Positions 1 to 7,639 of a DNA stretch of 64,000 nucleotides are shown one piece after another (position 1 is the stretch's first letter; each line of letters begins with the position of its first letter). The stretch is from positions 62,001-126,000 of the forward strand of contig NZ_JXRQ01000030.1 in assembly GCF_000829445.1 (NCBI RefSeq). Reading direction: 5' to 3'. This DNA is from Jeotgalibacillus alimentarius. Its GTDB lineage: Bacteria; Bacillota; Bacilli; Bacillales; Jeotgalibacillaceae. The notes below the pieces were generated by a model. It saw only the letters and a list, made by a program, of their open reading frames with translations. It was not told the DNA's origin and did not search any database. The translations under genes and the position numbers were made by a program.

Positions 1-339
1 CCGCAATATCTGGTGATGCTTGTACTATGGGAAGAAGATTTTGTCACGTTAAAATCAATTGGTGGACGGCTTCAGCTTGATTCCGGCACGCTGACACCGC
101 TGGTTAAAAAATTGATCCAATCCGGTTATATAGAAAAAGCACGGAATCCTGAAGATGAACGCCAGCTCGTGATCAGGCTGACTGAACGCGGGAGAAGCCT
201 TGAAGAAGAAGCAAAGGAGATCCCGGCCCGAATTAACGAAGTACTTGGCCTGAATAAAGAGGAGTACGATCAATATAAAGACATGCTCGATGAACTGGCG
301 GGTAAACTGGATATTAAGCGTGAGAATGGGTATTGCTGA
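1..339 (+). CDS. MarR-family regulator, OhrR/SarZ-like (5' end cut off)
   Basis: The reading frame is open from base 1 (PQYLVMLVLWE...), so this is the C-terminal part of a gene that starts before the window. The visible 112 residues hold the winged-helix part of a MarR-type DNA-binding protein: a recognition-helix block (DSGTLTPLVKKLIQ) followed by the wing (RNPEDERQLVIRLTERG). This block is characteristic of the OhrR/SarZ branch, which senses organic peroxides through an N-terminal cysteine. That cysteine region lies outside the window, so the sensing chemistry cannot be confirmed. MarR family is secure; the OhrR subgroup is likely. Confidence 0.85.
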   Translation, partial: PQYLVMLVLWEEDFVTLKSIGGRLQLDSGTLTPLVKKLIQSGYIEKARNPEDERQLVIRLTERGRSLEEEAKEIPARINEVLGLNKEEYDQYKDMLDELAGKLDIKRENGYC

Positions 340-480
340 GTCGTGTGGAGAGGATGTTCTAGGTAAAACGGCGGATGTTCGCCGTTCACAGTCATAGGTT
401 CGAAGGAAAACCCGGACAGTTCGTCACTTCTCATAACATCTTCGCCACATAGTATAAAAAGACCTATACCACCAATCAAC

Positions 481-519
481 AAAACCGCCGGCTGGATCTG
501 TCATCAGCCGGCGGTTTTA
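481..519. terminator. Bidirectional intrinsic terminator
   Basis: A 14-bp perfect stem (AAAACCGCCGGCTG / CAGCCGGCGGTTTT) with a 10-nt loop. The right arm overlaps the stop codon of the minus-strand EAL gene. It ends in A/T runs on both sides, so it can serve both that gene and the OhrR-like gene on the plus strand. Confidence 0.85.
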
Positions 520-2543
520 TTCATTTGCTCCACTGTCCACTTTTTAAAGTCCGCGGCAGTGAGCGGTTTAGAAAAGTAATACCCCTGAATAGTCAGATCA
601 GCAGACAATGTATGAAGAAAATCAATCTGCTCCTGCGCTTCAACACCCTCGATGATGATTGCGAGTTTGAGAGATGCACACAGGTCGACTATTGCACTCA
701 ACAGACCGGCATCTTTTAGTGAAGTTGGTACTTCATCGATAAACGATTTATCGATTTTAATCGTATTAACCGGCAGTTTTCTCAGGTAGGATAGGGATGA
801 CAGCCCTGTTCCAAAATCATCGAGAGCAACAGATAAACCGAGCTTTCTGTAATCACTAACGGCTGCGATCGCATTATCGATATCGTGGATTACGCTCGTT
901 TCAGTGATTTCGAGCTCCAGCATGGCAGGGTCAATTCCGTGTGCTGCAAGCTGAGCTTTGATTACGTTCATCAGCTTCGGGGAAGTCAGATAGATTCCCG
1001 GTATATTAATAGAAATGGGTCCAAAATTAATATGGTTTCCTGACCAGGAGGCGATTTGTGCACATACCTGCTGTACAATCCAATCCGTGAGATCACACAC
1101 TTTTTCATGTTTTTCAAGCAGTGGGATAAAAACAGCCGGTGAAATAAATCCGTGTGCCGGGTGCTTCCATCTGATAAGCGCTTCTGCCCCATTAACACGA
1201 TGCGTTTTCATGCATACTTTAGGCTGATACACTATATAGAGCTGGCCCTCTGCCTTCGCTTGTTCGAGATCGGCAACAACCTGACTTTCAAAGTTGTAAG
1301 TGTGAATCAAATGGTCGTATTCGATTACTTCATTTCTGTCATGAGTTGATGGGTGTTCTAAGACGGCAATAGCATTTGAAAACAGCTCCCAGCCGTTTTT
1401 CTTTTCAATATAGGAAAACGCAGCAGTCATTTCGACTATAACTGACTGGCTGACAATCTCAAGCGGCTTTGACAATTCATTTAAAACACGTTGCATTGCT
1501 GATTTCGCTCTGCTGACAGACTGCTCTTTCAGATTGAGCACAGCAAACCGGTTTTCCTCAAGCCTGTAGATGCGGGCATGCGCAGGTGCGTTCTTTTGAA
1601 TCACATGCCCAATTTCAGCGACCAGCTGATCACCAAAACCGAACCCCTGGCCGTTGGTAAAAGCAGCGAGGTTCCTGATATGGAGGACTGTCAGACTGCC
1701 TGCAATTAGCTGCTGGTTGATATCTTTCTCAAATTGCCGCTGATTCGGAAAAAGTGTCAGGGAATCAAAGTGACTCATCCGGTGATCCACATAACGGTCA
1801 AGCACACTGGTGAGTCCCGATATCAGAAGAATTAAAAGCATTCCCACTGCCACGAATCCAACAAGACCCATATCCATTTCATGCGCATGCATATGATACT
1901 CGACCGGTTCGTCTGTATAAAAAACGACCGCTGCCATTCCAATATAATGCATACTCGAAATCGCGCCGCCCATCAGTATGGCTGTGACAATTTTGATCAG
2001 CTGGTTTCCCATAAAACGCTGAAGATTTGAAAAAACGTAGAGCGAAACGTATGATACAGCAACAGCCACAAGGATAGAGGCAATAAACATCCACGTTTTA
2101 TAATAATAGTCAACGCTCATGATCATTGCTGCCATCCCGATATAATGCATAGCTGAAATACCAAACCCCATAATCAGCCCTGCTGAGAGAATCGGATATA
2201 ATGACTTTCTTGGCCGATTCGCAAAATAAAAAGCCAGATAGGATGCTAAGATAGCAGGCACTATTGAAATAAACGTCCATTTTGTATCATAAGACATCTC
2301 AACCGGTATCATAAGTGCACTCATGCCGATAAAATGCATCGACCAGATCCCAAGCCCCATCGCAAATGAAGCCAGTACCAGCCAGAAATTCTTATGAAAA
2401 AAACTACTCTGCTGCATCCGCTGATTCATCGACAGCGCCACATAAGCAGACACACAGGCAATTACGACAGATAAGACCACAAACCCATACGAAAATTCAC
2501 CATCCACAACAGTAATCGAATCTAACCCATCCGATGAGAACAT
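504..2543 (-). CDS. MHYT-GGDEF(degenerate)-EAL protein, c-di-GMP phosphodiesterase
   Basis: 679 residues. The N-terminal ~250 residues form the MHYT sensor: hydrophobic helices with three signature motifs, MHFIGM (69-74), MHYIGM (132-137) and MHYIGM (198-203). MHYT domains are thought to bind a metal and sense a small gas. A GGDEF domain follows, but the active-site motif reads LEENRF (328-333), so it should not make c-di-GMP. The C-terminal EAL domain keeps EALIRW (454-459), EITET, DDFGTG, KIDKSFI and EGVE, so it should hydrolyse c-di-GMP. The GGAGGG ribosome site lies only about one base before the chosen ATG, which is unusually close. No good alternative start is visible. It is a plausible regulator of the Pel system at 53.6-64 kb. 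Confidence 0.92.
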   Translation of the reverse strand: MFSSDGLDSITVVDGEFSYGFVVLSVVIACVSAYVALSMNQRMQQSSFFHKNFWLVLASFAMGLGIWSMHFIGMSALMIPVEMSYDTKWTFISIVPAILASYLAFYFANRPRKSLYPILSAGLIMGFGISAMHYIGMAAMIMSVDYYYKTWMFIASILVAVAVSYVSLYVFSNLQRFMGNQLIKIVTAILMGGAISSMHYIGMAAVVFYTDEPVEYHMHAHEMDMGLVGFVAVGMLLILLISGLTSVLDRYVDHRMSHFDSLTLFPNQRQFEKDINQQLIAGSLTVLHIRNLAAFTNGQGFGFGDQLVAEIGHVIQKNAPAHARIYRLEENRFAVLNLKEQSVSRAKSAMQRVLNELSKPLEIVSQSVIVEMTAAFSYIEKKNGWELFSNAIAVLEHPSTHDRNEVIEYDHLIHTYNFESQVVADLEQAKAEGQLYIVYQPKVCMKTHRVNGAEALIRWKHPAHGFISPAVFIPLLEKHEKVCDLTDWIVQQVCAQIASWSGNHINFGPISINIPGIYLTSPKLMNVIKAQLAAHGIDPAMLELEITETSVIHDIDNAIAAVSDYRKLGLSVALDDFGTGLSSLSYLRKLPVNTIKIDKSFIDEVPTSLKDAGLLSAIVDLCASLKLAIIIEGVEAQEQIDFLHTLSADLTIQGYYFSKPLTAADFKKWTVEQMNKTAG

Positions 2544-2674
2544 ACCCTCCAGGCCTCTTTTCTCTTTTATCTACAGCTTGTAAGCTGATATCTATGTATC
2601 ACTCATTATAAAATATTTATGTATATATATCTATGTGTAATTGAGTTTTTTGGGTATTTAGTATGCATAATACA

Positions 2675-2721
2675 GGGACGGAAGTTAACGTGTCATCTCA
2701 TGACACGTTAACCTCCGTCCC
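2675..2721. repeat. REP-like palindromic repeat, copy 1
   Basis: Arms of 21 bp (starting GGGACGGAAGTTAAC) with one mismatch and a 5-nt loop TCTCA. It is followed by TAGTGCACAGTGCAC. Related copies at 5113 (half), 10224 and 16952 share the core (GGGAC)GGAGGT and, in copies 1 and 3, a GTGCAC(T) flank. No REP-associated transposase is visible in the window. Confidence 0.75.
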
Positions 2722-2746
2722 CGTAGTGCACAGTGCACACAACTCT

Positions 2747-3064
2747 TTAATTCGTCACAACTCTCAGCCCGACAACAGCTACAACAATCAGCGTCAGAAA
2801 GAAAATACGCTTACGGTCTGCAGGATCGCCGTAGAAAATCATTCCCACAACCACACCTCCGATTGTGCCCATCCCTGTCCAGACTGCGTATGCGACGCCG
2901 AGTGGAATGGTGGTCATCGCAAATGACAAGAGGTTCAGACTGGCAACGAACCCGCCGATCAGGAAGGCAAATCCGCTCAGCTTTTTGCCTGATGAGATCC
3001 GCTGCATCCCATTAACGCCTAATACCTCACAGAATCCCGCAATAATTAATGCAATCCAGCTCAT
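2747..3064 (-). CDS. ykkD: SMR-family guanidinium exporter subunit (YkkD-like)
   Basis: 105 residues with four predicted membrane helices and the Small Multidrug Resistance pattern: conserved Glu in the first helix (IIAGFCEVLGVNGM), then the GVAYAVWTGMGT block of helix 3. Its start ATG overlaps the stop of the upstream SMR gene (ATGA, 3061-3064), so the two are translationally coupled and probably assemble as a heterodimer, as YkkC/YkkD do. The guanidine-I riboswitch upstream identifies the substrate as guanidinium, exported in exchange for protons. Family and pairing are secure; the substrate is inferred from the riboswitch. Confidence 0.9.
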   Translation of the reverse strand: MSWIALIIAGFCEVLGVNGMQRISSGKKLSGFAFLIGGFVASLNLLSFAMTTIPLGVAYAVWTGMGTIGGVVVGMIFYGDPADRKRIFFLTLIVVAVVGLRVVTN

Positions 3065-3396
3065 GACTGCTGCACCTCCTTCTCGTTTTCATCCGTGACA
3101 AACTTCAATCCGACTACACCGACCAGTAGGATAACCACAAAGAAAATCACGCCTGCACTGACGCCGGCGTCAAAAAAGATCATATCGACTATGACTGTTC
3201 CAAGTGTGCCAAGTCCGACAAACACTGCATATACAGTAGCTGTAGGAAGCTTGGTTGAAGCCTTCAGTAACCCTACGAAGCTCACAATAATTGCGCCAAT
3301 CGTAAGCGCCCACGTTAATCCATTATGCGCATATTTCAAGCCGGTTGCCCAGCCAACTTCAAATAATGCTGAAATTGCTACTACTAACCACCACAC
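3061..3396 (-). CDS. ykkC: SMR-family guanidinium exporter subunit (YkkC-like)
   Basis: 111 residues when started at GTG 3394-3396, which follows AAAGGAG at correct spacing. A longer open frame reaches 3444 but runs back into the riboswitch terminator, so the GTG start is preferred (start VWWLVVAISALFEVGW). The sequence has four hydrophobic helices and the membrane Glu of SMR proteins (SALFEVGWATGLKY), plus the helix-3 block ATVYAVFVGLGTLG. It is the first gene of a two-gene operon controlled by the guanidine-I riboswitch immediately upstream, and probably forms the partner half of a Gdx-type guanidinium/proton antiporter. Confidence 0.9.
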   Translation of the reverse strand: MWWLVVAISALFEVGWATGLKYAHNGLTWALTIGAIIVSFVGLLKASTKLPTATVYAVFVGLGTLGTVIVDMIFFDAGVSAGVIFFVVILLVGVVGLKFVTDENEKEVQQS

Positions 3397-3424
3397 TAAA
3401 ATCGCTCCTTTTCCAAATAAAATA

Positions 3425-3575
3425 AAAAACCCAGGACATATCACTTGTTAAGTGGTATCTCCCGGGCTTTTCTCCCTCCGTGTACAAAGATTGCTCTTTG
3501 CGCTTTCTCTCGGACCAGACCCGTAATGGCGGAACCCTAGAAAGGCTTTAATGTCTATGGCGTTTTCGTCACTCA
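3425..3575 (-). promoter_or_regulatory. Guanidine-I (ykkC-yxkD) riboswitch with terminator
   Basis: Read on the minus strand, the leader contains the ykkC-class conserved blocks in order: CTAGGGTTCCGC, GGTCTGGTCCGAGAG, ACACGGAGGGA and AAAAGCCCGGGAG. The last block also forms the left arm of a terminator hairpin (CCCGGGA...TCCTGGG) followed by a T-run at about 3421-3428. Guanidine binding should therefore prevent termination and turn on the two SMR genes. This architecture matches the ykkCD leader of B. subtilis. The 5' boundary is approximate. Confidence 0.92.
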
Positions 3576-3840
3576 TATTATTACAGGCTCATTCAATAGT
3601 CAAGTAGATGAACCAAGACTTACTGACTCAATCTTATTCTGATAATTACGACTTTTAATGAATATAAAGAACTATAAAAATTAGGACTTTTTTATCAATA
3701 AATCCTTTTTTATAGGCATATTAGTGTCATAATCATTCTCGTGCGTTACAGCAACCTTATATTAATATATTATTTTTAACATAATATTCTTAAAATAAGG
3801 TTCTTTTGAATCACAAATCTCAAACAGGAAGGTGTGCCGG
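3576..3840. other. Divergent AT-rich intergenic region
   Basis: The stretch between the riboswitch and the dehydrogenase start. It is very AT-rich and must carry the promoters for both directions. I see no ORF with a ribosome site, repeat or RNA gene in it. Confidence 0.5.
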
Positions 3841-5097
3841 ATGTTAATCGTTGATAACCATATACTATCTCCGTTTCTCATTCAAAGTGCATTAAAACAC
3901 AGCATACCGATTTATTATCATAACGATAGACGTGAACTATCTGTAGCACCGTTTTCAAAGCTGTTGACCAACTCGGAAAGCTGCTTAACGATTTTAGAGA
4001 AAAACAACCCTGATCACCCGCATATGATTGCGTCAAAACTGGTCAAAAACAAGGCCGCTTTCCAGGATCTGATTTCATCTGTAAACCCTGACTACTTCTT
4101 CTCACTTGTATCACTTCAGGATTTGCTGACGCTGGATAAGAATGATATATTGATTGAAATAAAGTTTGCAGGGATCTGTCACTCAGACCTTCACACTGCA
4201 CACGGCGACTGGGGAGAAGTGAACTATCCTCTTGTACCGGGTCATGAAATTGCAGGAATTGTCACTGATGTCGGTGAAAATGTAACGAAATATAAAGTCG
4301 GGGACCGCGTTGGCGTCGGCTGCATGGTTGACTCATGCGGTGAATGCGAAAACTGTAAAACTGGCGAGGAACAGTACTGCCTGAAAGGGAATGTGCCTAC
4401 TTATGCAGGCGTGGATAAATACGGCGAGCCGACACAGGGCGGTTATTCTACACATATCGTTGTTGTAGAGGACTTTGTGCTTGGTATTCCTGAGAGCATT
4501 CCGCTTGATAAAGCTGCACCGCTTCTTTGTGCAGGGATTACAACCTTCTCACCACTTAATCATTGGGAGGCTGGTCCCGGCAAAAAGGTAGCAGTAGTGG
4601 GAATGGGCGGACTTGGCCATATGGCGGTTAAAATTGCGCATGCCATGGGCGCTGAAGTAACAGTTCTTTCACAGACACTGAATAAAAAGGAAGACGGTCT
4701 GGCATTTGGTGCAAGCAGTTATTACGCAACAAGTGACGATGAAACATTTGAAAAGCTTGCAGGTACTTTTGATCTGATTATCAATACCGTCAGTGCGAAG
4801 CTTGATATCAACGCCTACCTTTCACTGCTGACACTGAACGGCACGCTCGTCAATGTCGGTGCCCCTGCTGAACCGCTTGAAGTCAATGCATTCTCACTCA
4901 TCCCGCATCGACGTTCATTTGCCGGATCCATGATTGGCGGTATCCGTGAAACGCAGGAAATGCTCGACTTCTGTGCAGAACATGACATCGCACCAAGCAT
5001 TGAAGTGATCTCTGCTGATGAAATCGATGAAGCGTATAAGCGCGTGATGGATTCTGATGTGAAGTATCGTTTTGTGATTGATATTAGTACGATGTGA
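3841..5097 (+). CDS. Zinc alcohol dehydrogenase with a foreign ATP-grasp-like N-terminus (chimera)
   Basis: 418 residues from ATG 3841, which sits 8 nt after AGGAAGG; a GTG nine bases earlier is less well placed. From about residue 100 it is a zinc-dependent NAD(P) alcohol dehydrogenase. It has the catalytic zinc site ([11 protein letters not shown]), a four-Cys structural zinc loop ([17 protein letters not shown]) and a Rossmann GMGGLG motif. Residues 1-~97 do not belong to that family. They resemble the pre-ATP-grasp N-terminus of carboxylate-amine-ligase-like proteins ([27 protein letters not shown]). The first ~30 residues of a normal dehydrogenase are replaced. This looks like an in-frame deletion or recombination joint near 4140. 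Activity is uncertain because part of the GroES-like fold is missing. Confidence 0.8.
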   Translation: MLIVDNHILSPFLIQSALKHSIPIYYHNDRRELSVAPFSKLLTNSESCLTILEKNNPDHPHMIASKLVKNKAAFQDLISSVNPDYFFSLVSLQDLLTLDKNDILIEIKFAGICHSDLHTAHGDWGEVNYPLVPGHEIAGIVTDVGENVTKYKVGDRVGVGCMVDSCGECENCKTGEEQYCLKGNVPTYAGVDKYGEPTQGGYSTHIVVVEDFVLGIPESIPLDKAAPLLCAGITTFSPLNHWEAGPGKKVAVVGMGGLGHMAVKIAHAMGAEVTVLSQTLNKKEDGLAFGASSYYATSDDETFEKLAGTFDLIINTVSAKLDINAYLSLLTLNGTLVNVGAPAEPLEVNAFSLIPHRRSFAGSMIGGIRETQEMLDFCAEHDIAPSIEVISADEIDEAYKRVMDSDVKYRFVIDISTM

Positions 5098-5112
5098 TTT
5101 GGGCAGCACAAT

Positions 5113-5135
5113 GGGGACGGAGCTTAGTGTGCCAT
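5113..5135. repeat. REP-like repeat, half copy
   Basis: GGGGACGGAG preceded by CAGCACAAT resembles the left half of the palindromes at 2675 and 10224, but the right half is absent. It sits just after the dehydrogenase stop codon. Confidence 0.5.
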
Positions 5136-5152
5136 TATAATAATCATTCTAA

Positions 5153-5183
5153 AACCAGCCCGGCAGTTTCTGCCGGGCTGGTT
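5153..5183. terminator. Bidirectional intrinsic terminator
   Basis: Perfect 14-bp stem AACCAGCCCGGCAG / CTGCCGGGCTGGTT with a 3-nt loop, between the convergent dehydrogenase and acetyltransferase genes. Confidence 0.85.
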
Positions 5184-5680
5184 CAATTATATAAAGCGTA
5201 TTGAATCAAACAGCTCTCTTTCCCCAGATACACTTCAACACCATCACGGCTCACTTCTCTAAACTTCAGCTTCTCAAGCATCCTGCGTGAGCGGACGTTT
5301 GCTTCATGGGTTTCCGCGTAAAATGTGTGGAGGTTCAACTCTTCCACCCCATATTCTATTATAAGACCAGCTGCCTGAGCGCCAATGCCTTTTCCCCACA
5401 CAGCACTTTTGCCAATCGCAATGCCAAGCTCAGCTGATCCGTTATCGATTGAGGCTAAGTCTGCATAGCCGATCAGCTCTCCGTTCAACTCCACGCCCAT
5501 CCGCAAAAAACCCTTTTCAGCATTATTCACGCAATGCCTCCACCAGCGCTGCAGTTCGTCTATCTTTCTATTAGACTGCCAGCCATTTGCCTCACAAAAA
5601 ACTGAATCACGGCTCCACGTTAAAACATCTTTAAAATCCTCTTCATTAATGGATCTTACTCTCATATCCATATCTATCAC
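5183..5680 (-). CDS. GNAT acetyltransferase, RimJ/RimL type
   Basis: 165 residues. The fold signature of N-acetyltransferases is visible: an acetyl-CoA loop at WGKGIGAQAAGLII and the C-terminal beta-bulge block LHTFYAETHEANVRSRRMLEKLKF, typical of the RimJ/RimL group that acetylates protein N-termini or small amines. Its start overlaps the stop of the upstream gene by 4 nt (5677-5680), so the two are cotranscribed and coupled. The substrate cannot be told from sequence. Confidence 0.85.
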   Translation of the reverse strand: MIDMDMRVRSINEEDFKDVLTWSRDSVFCEANGWQSNRKIDELQRWWRHCVNNAEKGFLRMGVELNGELIGYADLASIDNGSAELGIAIGKSAVWGKGIGAQAAGLIIEYGVEELNLHTFYAETHEANVRSRRMLEKLKFREVSRDGVEVYLGKESCLIQYALYN

Positions 5681-6183
5681 TCTTTCTTTGTCGTCACTAA
5701 CAGCTCATCATACAACCTGCGCTTGTCAGGAAATTCGTCGAGCACCTTGTACTCTATAGCCGGAGATGCCGCGATGTAAATAAATGAATCTTCAAGCTCC
5801 AGGATGATATCGCCCAGCCAGACCTCCCCTTCATCTGTGAATCCATATCCCCATACATTTTTAATTTCACTCCGAAAGGTTGTAAAGCTTGCAGATGAGA
5901 CAATATATTTTTGCTGCCCGAATTCTGTTTCTTTATAGTTTAATGGTGCAGGTGTATCCTGCTCTTTAACGATCAGTGCATCATTTCCTGAGTACAGCTC
6001 TTCCCACTGAATCAGCCAGAACTTTTCATCACGATCCGCATGTTCCTTCATAAAACAAAGCACACCAGGAGATGCGATGACAGAGATCTTGTTACCGTCT
6101 TTATATGTATGCAGCATATCACAATAGATCGCAGAGACATTCATTCCTTTTACTTTTGTAAGAAAGTCGAAGTTTGTTTTCAT
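5677..6183 (-). CDS. Hypothetical cytosolic protein, 168 aa
   Basis: No family recognised. There is no signal peptide or membrane segment. The sequence is acidic with regular beta-type segments (VWLGDIILELEDSFIYIAASPAIEYKV). It starts at ATG 6183 after AAAAAGGGGGGAGACC, a strong ribosome site. It is the first gene of a two-gene unit with the acetyltransferase, to which it is coupled by a 4-nt overlap, so the two may act together. Confidence 0.75.
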   Translation of the reverse strand: MKTNFDFLTKVKGMNVSAIYCDMLHTYKDGNKISVIASPGVLCFMKEHADRDEKFWLIQWEELYSGNDALIVKEQDTPAPLNYKETEFGQQKYIVSSASFTTFRSEIKNVWGYGFTDEGEVWLGDIILELEDSFIYIAASPAIEYKVLDEFPDKRRLYDELLVTTKKE

Positions 6184-6353
6184 GGTCTCCCCCCTTTTTA
6201 AAATGTGATTTTCATCAGGATTTCAGGTAATTTATATGATCCGTTATCGCTTACTCCACCCTCACACTTCTGTCTCACACATGTGAATTCCTTTATTTTC
6301 CTGTAAAATAGAGTAAGATATTATACCGCTTTTACATACAGGAGGAGTACGAC

Positions 6354-6719
6354 ATGGTCATTGGCTTACATCACGCTCAAATTACGATTCCAAAAGGGAC
6401 TGAAGAAGAAGGCAGAAAATTTTATTGCGAGGTTTTGGGCTTTACTGAAAAAGAAAAGCCTGAATCGTTACGGGGCCGGGGCGGCTTCTGGCTGAAAGCT
6501 GGCCATGCTGAGGTTCATGTAGGAACTGAAGAAGGCTTTGACCGGACAACCACAAAAGCGCATCTTGCTTATGAAGTGACTGATTTGAGCCATTGGAAGA
6601 ATACGCTTGAAGATGAGGGAATTGAAATTCTGGAAGGTATTCCGATTCCGGGTTTTGACCGTTTTGAATTCAGGGATCCTTTTGGAAATAGAGTAGAGAT
6701 GATTCAGAGGATCGACTGA
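6354..6719 (+). CDS. VOC-family (glyoxalase/bleomycin-resistance-like) protein
   Basis: 121 residues, one vicinal-oxygen-chelate module: metal-ligand-type LHHAQITIP at the N-terminus, FYCEVLGF, and the C-terminal FRDPFGNRVEMIQ that closes the fold. Such proteins are dioxygenases, lyases or drug-binding proteins; the reaction is not predictable here. The ribosome site AGGAGGAG is well placed before ATG 6354. It is a monocistronic gene with its own terminator. Confidence 0.88.
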   Translation: MVIGLHHAQITIPKGTEEEGRKFYCEVLGFTEKEKPESLRGRGGFWLKAGHAEVHVGTEEGFDRTTTKAHLAYEVTDLSHWKNTLEDEGIEILEGIPIPGFDRFEFRDPFGNRVEMIQRID

Positions 6720-6727
6720 TTTAATGA

Positions 6728-6764
6728 AAAAGGTGACTGAACACTTTGAGGCCAGTCACCTTTT
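6728..6764. terminator. Intrinsic terminator
   Basis: 12-bp stem AAAAGGTGACTG / CAGTCACCTTTT, loop about 13 nt, between the convergent VOC and methyltransferase genes; usable in both directions. Confidence 0.85.
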
Positions 6765-6768
6765 CTCA

Positions 6769-7524
6769 TTAACCCCTTACTTTTTTACACACATAGATCA
6801 TCTCATAGCTCTCGTTTGTCACTGGAGTCTCTTTCCAATCCTGATAAAGATGTACGATTTCAAATCCATGCGCAATTAGTAATCTTTCCATCTCTTTTGG
6901 ATACACGTATCTCAAGCTGATATTCGTCCGCTTTTCATCCACAGCCTCATCATTGCTGTTTTTATATGTACGAATGGTCGTATAATGCTGAATCTGCTGA
7001 AGCGCGTCATAGCGGCTGATCGTGGAGACGTCCACTTTATATTCCCCGTCCCGATAGGTTCTCCAGTATTCCTCCGTCTCAGGCTGAAGCAGCTCGTCAG
7101 CATGTGGAAATCTGGTGTTGAAAATAAAGATGCCGTCTTCTTCTAGATGCCTGTTCACAGAAGAAAGCAGGTCATCCTGATCTTCATTGGTCAGGAAGTG
7201 CTGAAAAGAGTTGCCTGCTGAATAGATGAGCGGGCTTTTCACACTCAAATCAAGTCTGGTGCAGTCCTGTTGGATCCAGTCGATGGACAGCCCCGCTGCA
7301 TTGCTTTCTGCCTGATTCAGCATCCCTTGATGTACATCTACACCCAGCACCTGAAGCCCGCTCTCTGCTAAAGGAATCTTTACCCTCCCTGTTCCGCAGG
7401 CGATATCAATGATTGTGCCCTGGCTGTCTGATGCCCACTTATGTAAGAGGGTAAGCTCTGGGATATAATGTCCATTCTCTTTATCATAGAGTTCCGGATC
7501 GTCGTATTCTTCAGAATTAAACAT
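6769..7524 (-). CDS. Class I SAM-dependent methyltransferase
   Basis: 251 residues. Motif I is IIDIACGTGRVKIPLA, followed by the acidic end of strand 2 (VLGVDVHQGML) and a motif IV region (LIYSAGNSFQHF), giving a standard Rossmann methyltransferase. It resembles the small-molecule (Methyltransf_25) group; the substrate is unknown. AAGGAGG lies 7 nt before ATG 7524. Confidence 0.87.
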   Translation of the reverse strand: MFNSEEYDDPELYDKENGHYIPELTLLHKWASDSQGTIIDIACGTGRVKIPLAESGLQVLGVDVHQGMLNQAESNAAGLSIDWIQQDCTRLDLSVKSPLIYSAGNSFQHFLTNEDQDDLLSSVNRHLEEDGIFIFNTRFPHADELLQPETEEYWRTYRDGEYKVDVSTISRYDALQQIQHYTTIRTYKNSNDEAVDEKRTNISLRYVYPKEMERLLIAHGFEIVHLYQDWKETPVTNESYEMIYVCKKVRG

Positions 7525-7610
7525 GATGTTGCCTCCTTATTGACCTAATCTCATCTCACTGGTTTCAATCAGTGGTTCTGATCTGCCCGTCAGGATATAC
7601 ATACCAGCGT

Positions 7611-7626
7611 TGTTCCACGTGAAACC
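7611..7626. other. parS-like site, one mismatch
   Basis: TGTTCCACGTGAAACC matches the Bacillus parS consensus TGTTNCACGTGAAACA in all but the last base. It lies in the intergenic gap between the methyltransferase and the diguanylate cyclase, 2.2 kb from a perfect copy. It is a probable nucleation site for ParB/Spo0J. Confidence 0.7.
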
Positions 7627-7639
7627 CTGGTAAGGCGTA

